Notes: a model not told the origin generated them from the sequence alone. A stretch of 64,000 nt of DNA from Rhynchonema sp. JSB1_4 (GCA_030248065.1 JASAMV010006009.1:1-64000); one strand, 5' to 3'. Positions 22,901 through 31,724 are shown, counted from the stretch's first letter. Program-made: numbers and translations.

Positions 22901-25495
22901 CTCTATCATCGACGGGCGACGGACTTCGTTCGAGTCTGCGTTTGCTCACAATCTGTTTGGCCGTGCCTGCTTCATGGGTGCCGTCTTGGTCGATGGTGTC
23001 AACAGGTAGCGAGCTGTAGCGCACTGCGCTCGGTGGCTGGTTACGCACATTGCTCAGCACTATTTCCTGTCAAACTTACATACTTTTTAATAATACTCCC
23101 TGAGAAAATCGTGCAACTGGCGCTTCGTTAGCCTTTGAACAGCGTTGGCAAGATTACTCAATCACCTGTTCTCTCATAAATAAGACTGAGCACCAGTCGC
23201 GTCCAGCTCACAACTCACAGTTTCCAAGCGTTGTGCCTCCGACAGAGGTGCCCAAAGTCCAAGTCCTCAAGAAAGACGTTTTACCTGGAATTTCTTCTCC
23301 AATCGCGGGATCATAGCAGCCACATGGCCTTCGTCTGTGTCGTGCTTCTCGTCGTGTTCGTATCGTCGTTGTTTGTTGCGCAATTTTTGAGCATTTCGAA
23401 AATTCTTGACCACTCTCAGAAATTTTGCACCGTCCGCCGGACCTGCATGTATTTATCAGGAAAAGAGCGATTTTATATTTGTGATTTTACAATCGCCTAA
23501 AATTCTAAACATCACACCTGCACCGTCGTCAAACTGATCAGCAGAAGTGTCGTTGTCGCATTCCGGTGTCCGTTGTTGGGAAGAGTGCGCCGTCTGACGG
23601 CTCAGCTTGCGTTGTTGTTGTTTGGTCGATTTTTGCTAAACAAAATCAGATAACTTTTGAAGACAATGATTTTTATCTTTTTTTTACATCGACCACGACC
23701 GGCACTGTACTGGCAGGCGTGGTTGCCGGGTGCCTTTGGGGATGGAAGGACCGGGAACAGTGTAGTTCCTGGGGGGCAGTGCTGTGGCTGGGGGGGAGGT
23801 GGTTCCCCCCAATGGTACCCTACCCGCCCCGGCCTGGTTGGTACACTACCCCCTACCCGCCCCGCTCCGGTACCCTACCCCCCTACCCGCCCCTCCCTGG
23901 TACCGTACCCGCCCCGATGTTTGCCCTCAAAATGCCCATTTTTCGGTCAAAAATGCCCAAATTTCGACCGAAAACCCTTAAAAGTGCAAAAAATCGCGCG
24001 ATATGTGCACTTTATAGCATATAAAAATAGGCACCCAAAAAAACTTGTATTGTACCCTACCCGCCCCAAAAAATCTTCCCCCCTCGCCCCCAACCGGCTT
24101 TCCCCCCTCCAAGATTCCAGGTACACTACCCCCTACCCGCCCCGGATTTTTCCACCTATGTACCCTACCCGCCCGGAAAAGTAGCCACAGCACTGCTGGG
24201 GGGAGGAGGGTCCCCCCTAAGGTACACTAACCGCCGCGACGAAGGTACACTGGTACACTAACCGCCGCGCCAGGTACACTAACGGCCTCAATTTTTGCCT
24301 AAAATCGGCATTTTAGGCCAAAAATGGGCATTTTAGGCCTAAAGTGGGTGATTTTTAGGTCAATGATGCCAAAAGTTGCCAAAATACCCTTTTTATGGAG
24401 AATTTTTTCCAAAAAGGGGCAAAAATCGGTCACATTTACTACCTCAAAAAGTGACTTTTTCCTGGATTTGGGTCTTCCCCCCAGGGAGGTACACTAACCG
24501 CCGCACGGAAAAAAGGATAGGCACACTAACCGCCGCGCCGGACCAGGAACCACACTGACTACACTGACAAAAATACTGCTTTTTGCATGTATTTCATCAC
24601 TGCATTGCTTAGAACCGGAATCTGAAATACCATCAGAAACAGTCGGTCGGAAAAATTGAGTCTGCCCAGTGTGGTTCCTGCTATCCATAAATTCAGAACG
24701 AGAAGAAGCGACTACTTAATCATGGGTACAGACGCTGAACCTGCCCGAGGTCTACCTGCGTGTGCCACCAAGCACACTAAATTCGGCGAACTCTCTCCAA
24801 CGTCCGGAGGATGTCTACGTCCGTTGCACAAACTGGAGATGCCGACCGACTGCTTAATCATGCTTTCCAAATTTTTTCACATTTGCCAGGTATACCCTCC
24901 GATACCGATCGCTGGAGGGGACACCCGCTTGCCCTCACAGCCAAGCACCGAGAGACGCAGGCACTGACCTGTTGGTGGTGGATCGACCCATTGGATTCGA
25001 TGCTCGCTCGACCAGAGTACGCCTTTCGACGACGTTTTTCGAGTCGAGAATTAGCCGCAACGATATCGTCTTCGTCCAGGTGCTGAAAATTTAACTACGT
25101 TGATCATGGTTAAAAATCGTCAGTCTGGCACTGGCAAGATTAGGCAACCATCAAGTCACATTTGGGTTCACTTTCCTTTTCACTGGGCTGGCCCCCAATA
25201 AGACACCAGTGTCTTCAAACTTTATCTTTCGGAATTATTGGAACGCAACTTAAAAGGTCACCTGTTCTCCATTTACGTGCCCTCCATCGTCGTCACTCGG
25301 ACTTTCAGTGTCCGATCCATCCGCCACGTCAGCCTCCTCCTCAGCATCCGCATCTTCAATCACAACCGTTGGCGATGGCGTTAGCGGCGGTCGTTTGGCC
25401 AATTTTGCCCGTTTTTCGTTTGTTGCATTCATTGGCGACACACACTGCTTTTGTTGCATTTTGCTCGTCTTATTTGGTGCTGGTGCGCTACTCAT
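7927..25495 (-). CDS. MAP3K4: MAP kinase kinase kinase 4 (MEKK4/MTK1 type)
   Basis: About 34 exons encode roughly 1,850 aa. Exons 5' to 3': 25262-25495, 24969-25082, 23518-23635, 23285-23442, 22878-23066, 20872-20887 (16 nt), 20510-20646, 20224-20410, 19587-19753, 19396-19521, 19113-19326, 18189-18305, 17837-18132, 17209-17580, 16876-17082, 16040-16204, 15656-15825, 15378-15446, 15128-15292, 14681-14882, ~13795-13984, 13214-13331, 12825-12983, 12419-12571, 11953-12168, ~11698-11792, 10885-11107, 10674-10782, then the kinase exons. Family landmarks include RAMGFAKLL, MIQAYNFAFEYH, CCELVDEF and FVNCYYNEDR. The protein relays stress signals (GADD45 in vertebrates) to MKK3/4/6/7 and then p38/JNK. 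The first ATG (MSSAPAPNK) is a guess, because the frame is open for a short way upstream. Joins 21/22, 18/19 and 26/27 are the weak points. Most large introns carry transposons. Confidence 0.9.
9439..9830. mobile_element. Family F element, copy 2 (right end not recognised)
   Basis: It starts TAGGGCTAGAG and continues with the gtcgggtgcc word and a body matching 27150-27675, including 'ttcaaaacatcag' and 'catttatgcaaat'-like phrases. The right inverted end is not found, so it is probably truncated. It lies in the MAP3K4 intron between the 9346 and 9872 exon edges. Confidence 0.6.
10011..10673. other. MAP3K4 intron with possible LINE 3' remnant
   Basis: Non-coding for MAP3K4. The stretch at about 10080-10600 resembles a retroelement tail: short protein-like phrases, then a TG-rich segment and 'gagcaataaaccaacc'. 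No domain could be named. Confidence 0.3.
11141..11512. mobile_element. hAT-like element, family C, copy 1
   Basis: Ends are CAGTAGTGTCGTTGGG and CCCAACGACACCACTG. An 8-bp near-identical duplication flanks it (GCAGCAAG / GCAGCAAA). The word GGATACCGGATACCC repeats near both ends in the same orientation. The body is AT-rich with the phrase 'gcgccagcaagcgattttgagcattttg'-like sequence shared with copies 2, 3 and 5. It sits in a MAP3K4 intron. Confidence 0.8.
12598..12748. repeat. Short foldback in MAP3K4 intron
   Basis: Arms of about 38 bp (AAAGTTGTTTCGGAT... against ...ATCCGAAACAACTTT) are separated by about 70 bp. It starts 27 bases upstream, in transcript sense, of the exon edge at 12571. 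It could be a small MITE. No clear target duplication was found. Confidence 0.5.
13013..13085. repeat. G/C homopolymer tract beside a MAP3K4 exon
   Basis: Runs of G, then C, then C with few interruptions occupy about 70 bases directly upstream (minus sense) of the exon at 12825-12983. G-tracts are a common feature of the hAT-like ends in this window. Assembly or polishing error is equally possible. Confidence 0.6.
13390..13757. mobile_element. hAT-like element, family L, copy 2
   Basis: This is a diverged full-length relative of 1-366: G-rich left part, 'ctgatacacttcaaaagtccaaaaatc', the GCGCGC palindrome, two 'caagcact' phrases, and the right end CTGGATCCGTCACTG. It lies between MAP3K4 exons 21 and 22 and almost touches the exon 21 reading frame. 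Confidence 0.65.
13985..14680. other. MAP3K4 intron, no feature seen
   Basis: No exon with consistent frame and splice sites, and no recognised repeat. Confidence 0.4.
18473..18807. mobile_element. hAT-like element, family C, copy 4 (diverged)
   Basis: It begins CAGTGGTGTCGTTGGG with the GGATACCGGATACCC word and a recognisable but diverged C-family body. The right terminus has lost its similarity, but exact 8-bp copies of ATACTCAC flank the interval (18465-18472 and 18808-18815), which supports these limits. Confidence 0.6.
18890..19100. mobile_element. Partial family E element
   Basis: It contains GGTTGCAAGGTACC words at 18905-18975 and the start of the E body ('ggtccgaaaa', 'gcataatactgcaaa', 'cctaaaatggctattatacgga'). 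The right end is missing before the MAP3K4 exon at 19113-19326. Confidence 0.6.
20888..22877. other. MAP3K4 intron rich in a GCTACTAAA word
   Basis: No exon is seen. The motif GCTACTAAA, or its complement TTTAGTAGC, recurs near 21653, 21674, 21894, 21922, 21940, 22478, 22807 and 22851. It occurs with AT-rich sequence and GCGCGC-type palindromes near 21800, 22028 and 22360. This looks like another word-bearing element family, but termini were not identified. Confidence 0.45.
23758..24557. mobile_element. hAT-like element, family A, copy 1
   Basis: Left end CAGTGTAGTTCCTGGGGGG, right end CCAGGAACCACACTG. The word GGTACACTAACCGCCGC occurs at 24220-24290 and again at 24485-24535, same orientation. 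The body contains runs of 'cattttaggcc' and 'tcaaaaagtgactttttcc'. It is interrupted by B1. No matching 8-bp flanks were found, so the ends may come from two different A copies. It lies in a MAP3K4 intron. Confidence 0.65.
23777..24195. mobile_element. hAT-like element, family B, copy 1 (nested in A1)
   Basis: Ends are CAGTGCTGTGGCTGGGGGG and AGCCACAGCACTG, flanked by an exact 8-bp duplication CTGGGGGG (23769-23776 and 24196-24203). The word GGTACCCTACCCGCCCC repeats at both ends in the same orientation. The body shares 'tttttcggtcaaaaatgcc' and 'ggcacccaaaaaaacttg' with B2. Confidence 0.85.
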
Positions 25496-25707
25496 GTTTT
25501 GTTGTTCCAGCAAGTCGGCTTTGGATCTCTGGATCCGTTGTTTAGCTAAAACTTTAAAAATTCAAGTTCAAGTTTTATGCACGCTTTCGCAAAAGCCTAA
25601 CGGCAGGCTAGGAAGAATTAACAAAATGAGCTGAACATGAGCAAACAAACACGGACAAACAGAACGGGTAGGACAGGGGCAGTGTGGTTGCAAGGTACCC
25701 TTGGGGG

Positions 25708-26145
25708 CAGTGGTGTCGTTGGGAAATCAAAAAGTCAGGATACCGGATACCCAAAATCCAAAATTTTCGGATACCGGATACCCAAAATGAAAAATCTCGG
25801 ATACCAGGGGGGGGGGGGTTGCTCCCTAAAATAAAAAATCTCGGATACCCAGGGGGGGGGGTTGTTCAAAAAAGGTCAATTTTTTAAGAGGAAAATCGAG
25901 CAAAATTGGTGTTGAAAGCGCAAAAAATGGTCATTTTGGGGGTTATGCTTGCGCTAGCAAGCGATTTTGAGCATTTTGGAGGTAAAAATGGGCGATTTTT
26001 ACGGTTTTCGGAAAAATTTTAGGGTAGGATACCCCTGGACAAAAAGTCAGGATACCGGATACCCCTGGGTGAAAAAATCAAGATACCGGATACCGGATAC
26101 TAGGGGGGGGGTAACCCCCCCCTTCCCCCCCCAACGACACCAGTG
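25708..26145. mobile_element. hAT-like element, family C, copy 3 (nested in E1)
   Basis: Ends are CAGTGGTGTCGTTGGG and CAACGACACCAGTG, with an exact 8-bp duplication CTTGGGGG (25700-25707, 26146-26153). The GGATACC words at both ends are in the same orientation. Removing it restores a continuous E left end. Confidence 0.88.
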
Positions 26146-27149
26146 CTTGGGGGGGATGGATCCAGATGGTTGCAAGGTACCCCTGAGGTCCGAAAAAAGG
26201 GTGTTTTTTGAATGCATTATACTGCAAATTTGGCCGAAAAAATTGGTACTTTTTTGCATTTTGGCCGAAAATTTCCCTAAAATACCTATTATATGGAGGT
26301 TTGCGCGCGGAGCGCGCGATTTTTGGGGGTTTGGAGTCGAAAAACACCCATTTTTACCTATAAAAACCATAAATTGATGGTTGCAAGGTACCCTCCGGGG
26401 TGGTTGCAAGGTACCCAGTGCTGTGGCTGGGGGGAGGGGCGTCCCCCCCCAATGGTACCGTACCCGCCCCGGCCTGGTACACTACCCCCTACCCGCCCCG
26501 CTCCGGTACCCTACCCCACTGTAGTGGCTGGTACCTTGCAACCACCCCTTGGGGGGGAAGGGTAGGTACCTTGCAACCACCCCGGAGGGTACCTTGCAAC
26601 CATCAATTTATGGTTTTTATAGGCAAAAATGGGTGTTTTTCGACCTCAAAACCCCAAAAATCGCGCGCTCCGCACGCAAACCTCCATATAATAGGTATTT
26701 TTGACAAATTTTCGGCAAAATGCAAAAAAAGTACCAATTTTTCGGCCAAATTTGCAGTATAATGCATGCAAAAAACACCCTTTTTTCGGACCTCAGGGGT
26801 ACCTTGCAACCTCCTGGAGGCTGGGTAGGGGGTACCTTGCAGCCATCCAGTGTAGTTCCTGGTCCGGCGGGGAAATTAGTGTACCTCCCTACTTTTTCGG
26901 AGGGGAAATTAGTGTACCTCCCTGGGGGGGAAGGGGGGAGACCCAAAATCAGGGAAAAGTCACTTTTTGAGGTAGAAAATTTGACCAATTTTTACCCCTT
27001 TTTGGAAAAAATTCTTCAGAACAAGGGTATTTTGGGGACTTTTGAGAACATTGACCTAAAAATCACACATTTTAGGCCTAAAAATGCCAATTTTAGGCCT
27101 AAAAATGGCCATTTTAGGCAAAAATTGGGGAAATTAGTGTACCCGGAGG

Positions 27150-27675
27150 TAGGGTTAGAGAGATGTCGGGTGTCGGCTGTCGGGTGTCGGGTGTCGGGTG
27201 CCAAAAAAGTGTAGGTGTCGGGTGTCGGGTGTCGGGTACCCCCAGATGTCGGGTGTCGGGTTTTTTCGGGGCCCACACCCCACAGCCGACACCCGACACT
27301 TACGGTTCAAAACATCAGTATTGCTTGAGAGAAGAATTTTGAGAGAAAATTTTCTTCGAACCAAATGTTTCCGAAGACGCAGAATGTGACATTTTGGTGT
27401 TTATTTCGTGTGAAAATACCTGAATTCAGTAACTTGAGCCAAAAAATTGCACTCATGATGCAAATGAGCAAAAATTTGCCTGTTTTTGTTCCAAAAACAG
27501 GTGTCGGGTGTCGGGTTTGTTTCAAAAACTAGATGTCGGGTGTCGGGTTTTTTTGCAACTGTCGGGTGTCGGGTGTCGGCTTTTTTTCTGAGATGTCGGG
27601 TGTCGGGTGTCGGGTACTTCCAGATGTCGGGTGTCGGCTGTCGGGTGTCGGGTACCCCCCCGACCTCTAACCCTA
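27150..27675. mobile_element. Family F element (TAGGG ends), nested in A2
   Basis: Ends are TAGGGTTAGAG and CTCTAACCCTA, with an exact 8-bp duplication CCCGGAGG (27142-27149, 27676-27683). The word is GTGTCGGGTGTCGGGT, highly repeated. The body matches 9439-9830. Confidence 0.85.
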
Positions 27676-27702
27676 CCCGGAGGGGAAATTAGTGTACTAG
27701 TG

Positions 27703-28180
27703 CAGTGTAGTACTTGGTCAGGGTGTTGACGATAGATAGATTGGGACCCGAAATGTGTTGACGATAGATAGATGACCCAAGTCCGAAATCTGGGGGGGGG
27801 GGTTGACCCAAACTTGTTGACGATAGATAGATGGTGGGGGGTCGCCAAAAATCAAGGTATAGTATAGTGTACTAAGCAGGTAATAATGTGTAAATATTAA
27901 TGAAAATGTACTTAGATGTACTAAATCCGCGCGTAGCGCGCGATTTTTTGCCTATTTGGGACAAAAAATACCGATTTTGAGCCATTTTGAGGCAAAAATA
28001 CCCATTTTGGGGGTCGAAATGTGTTGACGATAGATAGATTGTTCCCAGAATTTGTTGACGATAGATAGATTTGCCCATAAGTGTTGACGATAGATAGATG
28101 AAATCAAAAAGTGTTGACGATAGATAGATGAATTTGGGGGGGACCCCCCCACCCACCCACCCCCCCGAAGTACTACCCTG
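27703..28180. mobile_element. Family G element (TTGACGATAGATAGAT words), nested in A2
   Basis: It begins CAGTGTAGTACTTGG and ends AAGTACTACCCTG, with an exact 8-bp duplication TACTAGTG (27695-27702, 28181-28188). About seven copies of TGTTGACGATAGATAGAT are split between the two ends, all in the same orientation. The body has a GCGCGTAGCGCGCG palindrome. Confidence 0.85.
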
Positions 28181-28281
28181 TACTAGTGTACCTTGGTCGG
28201 GGAAATTAGTGTACCTTAGGGGGGTCCCCCCTCCCCCCCAGGAACTACACTGCAACCATGTGGATCCGATCCATCCCCCCC

Positions 28282-28672
28282 TAAGGCTGCGCGTATACTC
28301 ATTCCGCGGAACAGAAAGAACAGGTAGAGGAACGATCGTTTCTGCCAACTGAAGTGCGTTCCGCTCGAGGAATTGTTTGTGTTTTATCAAACTGATGTTG
28401 CGGTACCAGGTTTTAAAACAACCGAATAATTAAAATATTGGGTTGGCCCAAAATGCTCGTTCCTCCACCAACTTCAGTACATTGAAAGTGGAGGAGCAGT
28501 CATTTTGCTTCAGCCGTATGTGCGCTTGTCATCAAATTTGTTGTGCATGCGCCTGGCGACTAACTAAAGCTTGTTGTTGTTGACCCGTTGGCTAAGTATT
28601 TCGCAGTTAGCAGAAACGTTCGTTCCTCCACTCGTTCCTTCTGTTCCGCGGAACGAGTATACGCGTGCCTTA
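28282..28672. mobile_element. Family K foldback-type element, copy 1 (nested in E2)
   Basis: Long inverted ends TAAGGCTGCGCGTATACTC / GAGTATACGCGTGCCTTA are followed by TTCCGCGGAACAGAA and GGAACG repeats. A second copy is at 33586-33866. It sits in the right word array of E2. The duplication is not clear. Confidence 0.75.
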
Positions 28673-28944
28673 AGGGTCTTGCAACCATTTGCCTGCCACT
28701 ACACTGCCCTACCCCCCTATCCGCCCCGCCCTGGTACCCTACCCGCCCCAATTTTTTCCCTCAAAATGCCCATTTTTCGGTCAAAAATGCCGAAATTTCG
28801 ACCGAAAACCCTTAAAAGTGCAAAAAATCGCGATATATGCACTTTATTGCATATAAAAATAGGCACCCAAAAAAACTTGTATTGTACCCTACCCGCCCCG
28901 AAAAATGTCCCCCCCTCCCCCCCACCCCGGATTTCCCCCCCGCC

Positions 28945-29357
28945 CAGTGTAGTTCCTGGTCCGGAGGGGGGAACAGGCGGTACCCCCCTTTTTTCGGAGG
29001 GGGAACAGACGTACCCACCTGGGAGGGGGGGAAGGGGGGGAGGGACCCGGAAGGGGGGGAGGACCCAAATTTGGAGAAAAGTCATTTTTTGAGGTCGAAA
29101 ATTTGGCTCATTTTTGCCCCTTTTAGGAAAAAAATCTCAATAAAAAAGGTATTTTGGCGATTTTTGACGACATTGACCGACCTAAAAATCACTCATTTTA
29201 TGCCTAAAAATGCCTATTTTAGGCAAAAATTTGCCTATTTTAGGTAAAAATTGGGGGAGCAGACGTACCCGGAGGGGGAACAGTGGGGCAGGCGTACCAT
29301 GGAGGGGGAACAGACGTACCCGAGGGGGGACCCCCCTCCCCCCCAGGAACTACACTG
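28945..29357. mobile_element. Family A-related element J (nested in B2)
   Basis: Ends are CAGTGTAGTTCCTGGTCCGG and CCAGGAACTACACTG, as in family A, and the body is A-like. The word, however, is GGGGGAACAGACGTACC. Flanks are CCCCCGCC / CCCCCCCC. B1 has no insertion at this point, which confirms the site. Confidence 0.8.
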
Positions 29358-29413
29358 CCCCCCCCCAAGATCCCAGGTACACTACCCCCTACCCGCCCCG
29401 GATTTTTCCACCC

Positions 29414-29843
29414 CCGTATTGTCGGAAATAGAACCCGGGGGGTCTATTTTTTCACTGGGGTCATTTTGGGGGGGTTCAATTTATGGGGGGGTCAATTATT
29501 TGGGGGGTTATATTTTTCATTTGGCCCCCCAACGAAAAAAATCATTGTTAATAATGCCCCTAAAAATGGCTTGTTTTCGGTATTTTCTAACTTTAACACC
29601 TGCAATTATGCTTAAAAAGCTGTGTTCTGTTGTGTACGCAAGTTTAAACAACGTTTGACACAACAACACAGCCTTATCATACCACTAATCTGTGGTACGG
29701 TGAAGGTTGGGGGTGGGGTTCTATTAATGGGGGGGGTCAATTAATGGGGGGGTTCTATTTTTGATTTCGAGCCATTTAGGGGGGGTTCAATTAATGGGGG
29801 GGGTCAATTAATGGGGGGGTTCTATTTCCGACAATACGGTATG
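29414..29843. mobile_element. Family H element (TATTGTCGG ends), nested in B2
   Basis: Inverted ends CCGTATTGTCGGAAATAGA and its complement. Internal runs are of the kind GGGGGTCAATTAATGGGGG and GTTCTATTT. B1 gives the empty site CCACC/TATG; no target duplication is visible. The superfamily is unknown. Confidence 0.7.
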
Positions 29844-29877
29844 TACCCTACCCGCCCCGCAAAAGTAGCCACAGCAC

Positions 29878-30306
29878 CAGTGGTGTCGTTGGGAAATCAA
29901 AAAGTCAGGATACCGGATACCCAAAATCCAAAATTTTCGGATACCGGATACCCAAAATGAAAAATCTCGGATACCAGGGGGGGGGGTTGCTCCCCAAAAT
30001 AAAAAGTCTCGGATACCCAGGGGGGGTTGTTCAAAAAAAAGTCAATTTTTTAGAGGAAAATTGAGCAAAATTGGTGTTGGAAGCGCAAAAAATGGTCATT
30101 TTTGGGGTTATGCGTGCGCCAGCAAGCGATTTTGCGCATTTTAGAGGTAAAAATGGGCGATTTTTACGGTTTTCGGGAAAATTTTAGGGTAGGATACCCC
30201 TGGACAAAAAGTCAGGATACCGGATACCCCTGGGTGAAAAAATCAAGATACCGGATACCGGATACTAGGGGGGTAACCCCCCTTCCCCCCCCCAACGACA
30301 CCACTG
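29878..30306. mobile_element. hAT-like element, family C, copy 2 (nested in B2 terminus)
   Basis: Ends are CAGTGGTGTCGTTGGG and CCCAACGACACCACTG, with an exact 8-bp duplication CACAGCAC (29870-29877, 30307-30314). The target was the terminal inverted repeat of B2 itself. The body is close to C3. Confidence 0.9.
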
Positions 30307-30412
30307 CACAGCACTGAAGGTACCTACCCTTCCCCCCATCCCCCCAAGGGGTGGTTGCAAGGTACCTACTCCTTAGGGAGGGAACCCCCCATCCCCCCCA
30401 GCCACTACACTG

Positions 30413-31720
30413 CACAGGGGTAACGGTAACGTATGGTAACAGGGTAACACTACTGGACAACATTGACATGACAACACAACAGACAACAACCAACAGCAAA
30501 AAATGATTTGAAAAGAATGGAACAAACCGATTTTGAGGTGTCCGCAACAGTCAACTCAACGCAATGTGGCACCGAAACAATAAGCCAAGGAAACTTTGAT
30601 AAGTTTGACGAAGTTAATGATTTTAATTGGTCTGAAAGTGAAAAAGACCAATGTAGCAGCGATTCAGCAAGGCGTGACCAACGAATGAGTGATAATTAAT
30701 TGATGGCTGAAGAGAAATTGGACAAAATATGGTCCCAGACACGGTCGCGACAAAGTGCGCGCAGCCTTTTTTTGAATTGATGGGATGAACTTGAGACGAC
30801 CACACACTAGGGAAGACCGTTCCCAGATCGACAACACGGTGACTCCAGAATCTTTCCAAGGACCGACCAGGACCCCGGGCTCGACTCAGCTGGTGGCAGT
30901 GGCCACGGCCACGGACAGGACGGGAGGAGGGTGAGGTGAAAAAGTCGCTCCTTGCAACCCCTGGTATAAGGCCGGAAATAATTTTGTGTAATAATAATAA
31001 GACCGAAATCGGGCTCGTTTTGGCATGGTTTGCCTCTACGTGGACACAGCTGAAAGGATTCCTAAGGGGAGCCTGACTTATTAGGTAGATAACACTGGTT
31101 AATCGTTCCCCAGGCATAATACGTATCCAGAAGGCCGGAATGACGCATCTAAGGGAAGTCAAAAGCGGAAAGGATGTACAGTATATAGAAAAACGTGATC
31201 TAAATGCATCGAAACAGCCTGACCTACAGAACCAGTGGTTTGAGCGTTCCTCAGGCCCAATGCCGCATCCAGGAGGCTGGAATACGGACGCTTCTAAAGG
31301 ACGGTCACAAACCGGAAAGACACCTATGAGCAGGGCGCGTATAGATAGGGCAGTAGCACTTCTTGGCGAACACTTTTCCGGAGTTAAATAAAGGTGTTTC
31401 ACAGTGTTCGCAAAAGGTGTTCTGCTCTGTCAGTACGCGCCCTGAGACGAGATGGACAAAACCTCACGGCCTCGTTCCTGGCCGGCTCGATTGTGAGCGG
31501 CATAGTGCCATGTGAGATCTGTGTTCGCACGAAAATGTATCGCGATCCGAGCCATTGTCGGACATAGACGCGCGACACAAACGAACGGGCACCGCGATTC
31601 CACCAAACACTGCCATCAGGTAAAGCTCCGGGCGATGAGCTGGCCAGAAACGCGAAAGGAATTCAACACAACGCGCGCGGCGAAGCGCAAGCTCGTCTGA
31701 CACCGAACACCACACACTCG
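30413..31720. other. Unassigned region with degenerate repeated coding phrases
   Basis: A plus-strand ORF at 30508-30699 encodes an acidic 63-aa stretch, and 31140-31391 encodes 83 aa with GGWNTDASKGRSQTGK. A related phrase in another frame lies about 145 bp earlier (31107-31165, GRNDASKGSQKRKG), so a coding unit seems duplicated and then broken. A 259-codon minus-strand ORF covers the same DNA but shows no domain. It may be a decayed retroelement; no family is recognised. Confidence 0.3.
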
Positions 31721-31724
31721 CGAC

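Larger units (their letters stand above)
26848..28254. mobile_element. hAT-like element, family A, copy 2 (nested in E2)
   Basis: Ends are CAGTGTAGTTCCTGG and CCAGGAACTACACTG. Flanks are CAGCCATC / CAACCATG; the undamaged E sequence CAACCATC explains both with one change each. The word is GGGGAAATTAGTGTACC, at both ends. The body resembles A1 reverse-complemented. It contains F and G. Confidence 0.8.
26517..28706. mobile_element. Family E element E2, inverted, nested in B2
   Basis: Starts CACTGTAGTGGCTGG, ends CCTGCCACTACACTG. The exact 8-bp duplication CCCTACCC (26509-26516, 28707-28714) lies within the B word. It carries the E word in inverted orientation (GGTACCTTGCAACC) and the E body in reverse (26600-26830). 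It contains A2 and K1. Confidence 0.85.
26416..30316. mobile_element. hAT-like element, family B, copy 2 (nested in E1)
   Basis: Ends are CAGTGCTGTGGCTGGGGGG and AGCCACAGCACTG (the last interrupted by C2). The exact 8-bp duplication AAGGTACC (26408-26415, 30317-30324) lies within the E1 word. Its own sequence matches B1 once E2, J, H and C2 are removed. Confidence 0.85.
25680..30412. mobile_element. Outermost family E element (E1) of the nest
   Basis: Left end CAGTGTGGTTGCAAGG, right end CAGCCACTACACTG, flanked by GACAGGGG / CACAGGGG (7 of 8). Its own sequence is 25680-25707, about 26154-26415 and 30325-30412; the rest is inserted elements. The word GGTTGCAAGGTACC occurs at both ends of the body. 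The body carries 'aggtccgaaaaaaggg' and a GCGCGCGGAGCGCGC palindrome. It lies immediately upstream of MAP3K4. Confidence 0.75.

Noticed and set aside
23219..23284. Extension of MAP3K4 exon 4 to a GTGAGT donor at 23218
   Set aside because: It needs a different frame from the conserved KLRNKQRRYEHDE segment. The GTAAAA donor at 23284 joins in phase with the next exon.
23566..24230. Proline- and Arg-rich plus-strand ORFs
   Set aside because: Translations of the repeated CCCTACCCGCCCC words inside a transposon, not genes.
25555..25585. LINE-tail-like TTGAAC repeat upstream of MAP3K4
   Set aside because: Only the short tail motif is present, with no LINE body attached; too little to call an insertion.
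26966..27690. Repeats of the RHPTPDT/GVGCRVSG kind in several ORFs
   Set aside because: Frame translations of the GTGTCGGGT word of family F.
27703..28180. CRISPR-like regularly spaced repeats (GACGATAGATAGAT)
   Set aside because: Spacing is irregular, the copies cluster at both ends of an element with an 8-bp duplication, and the genome is eukaryotic.
30623..31402. 259-codon minus-strand ORF
   Set aside because: No domain, signal or splice support. The opposite strand holds the repeated coding-like phrases, so this is probably a shadow.
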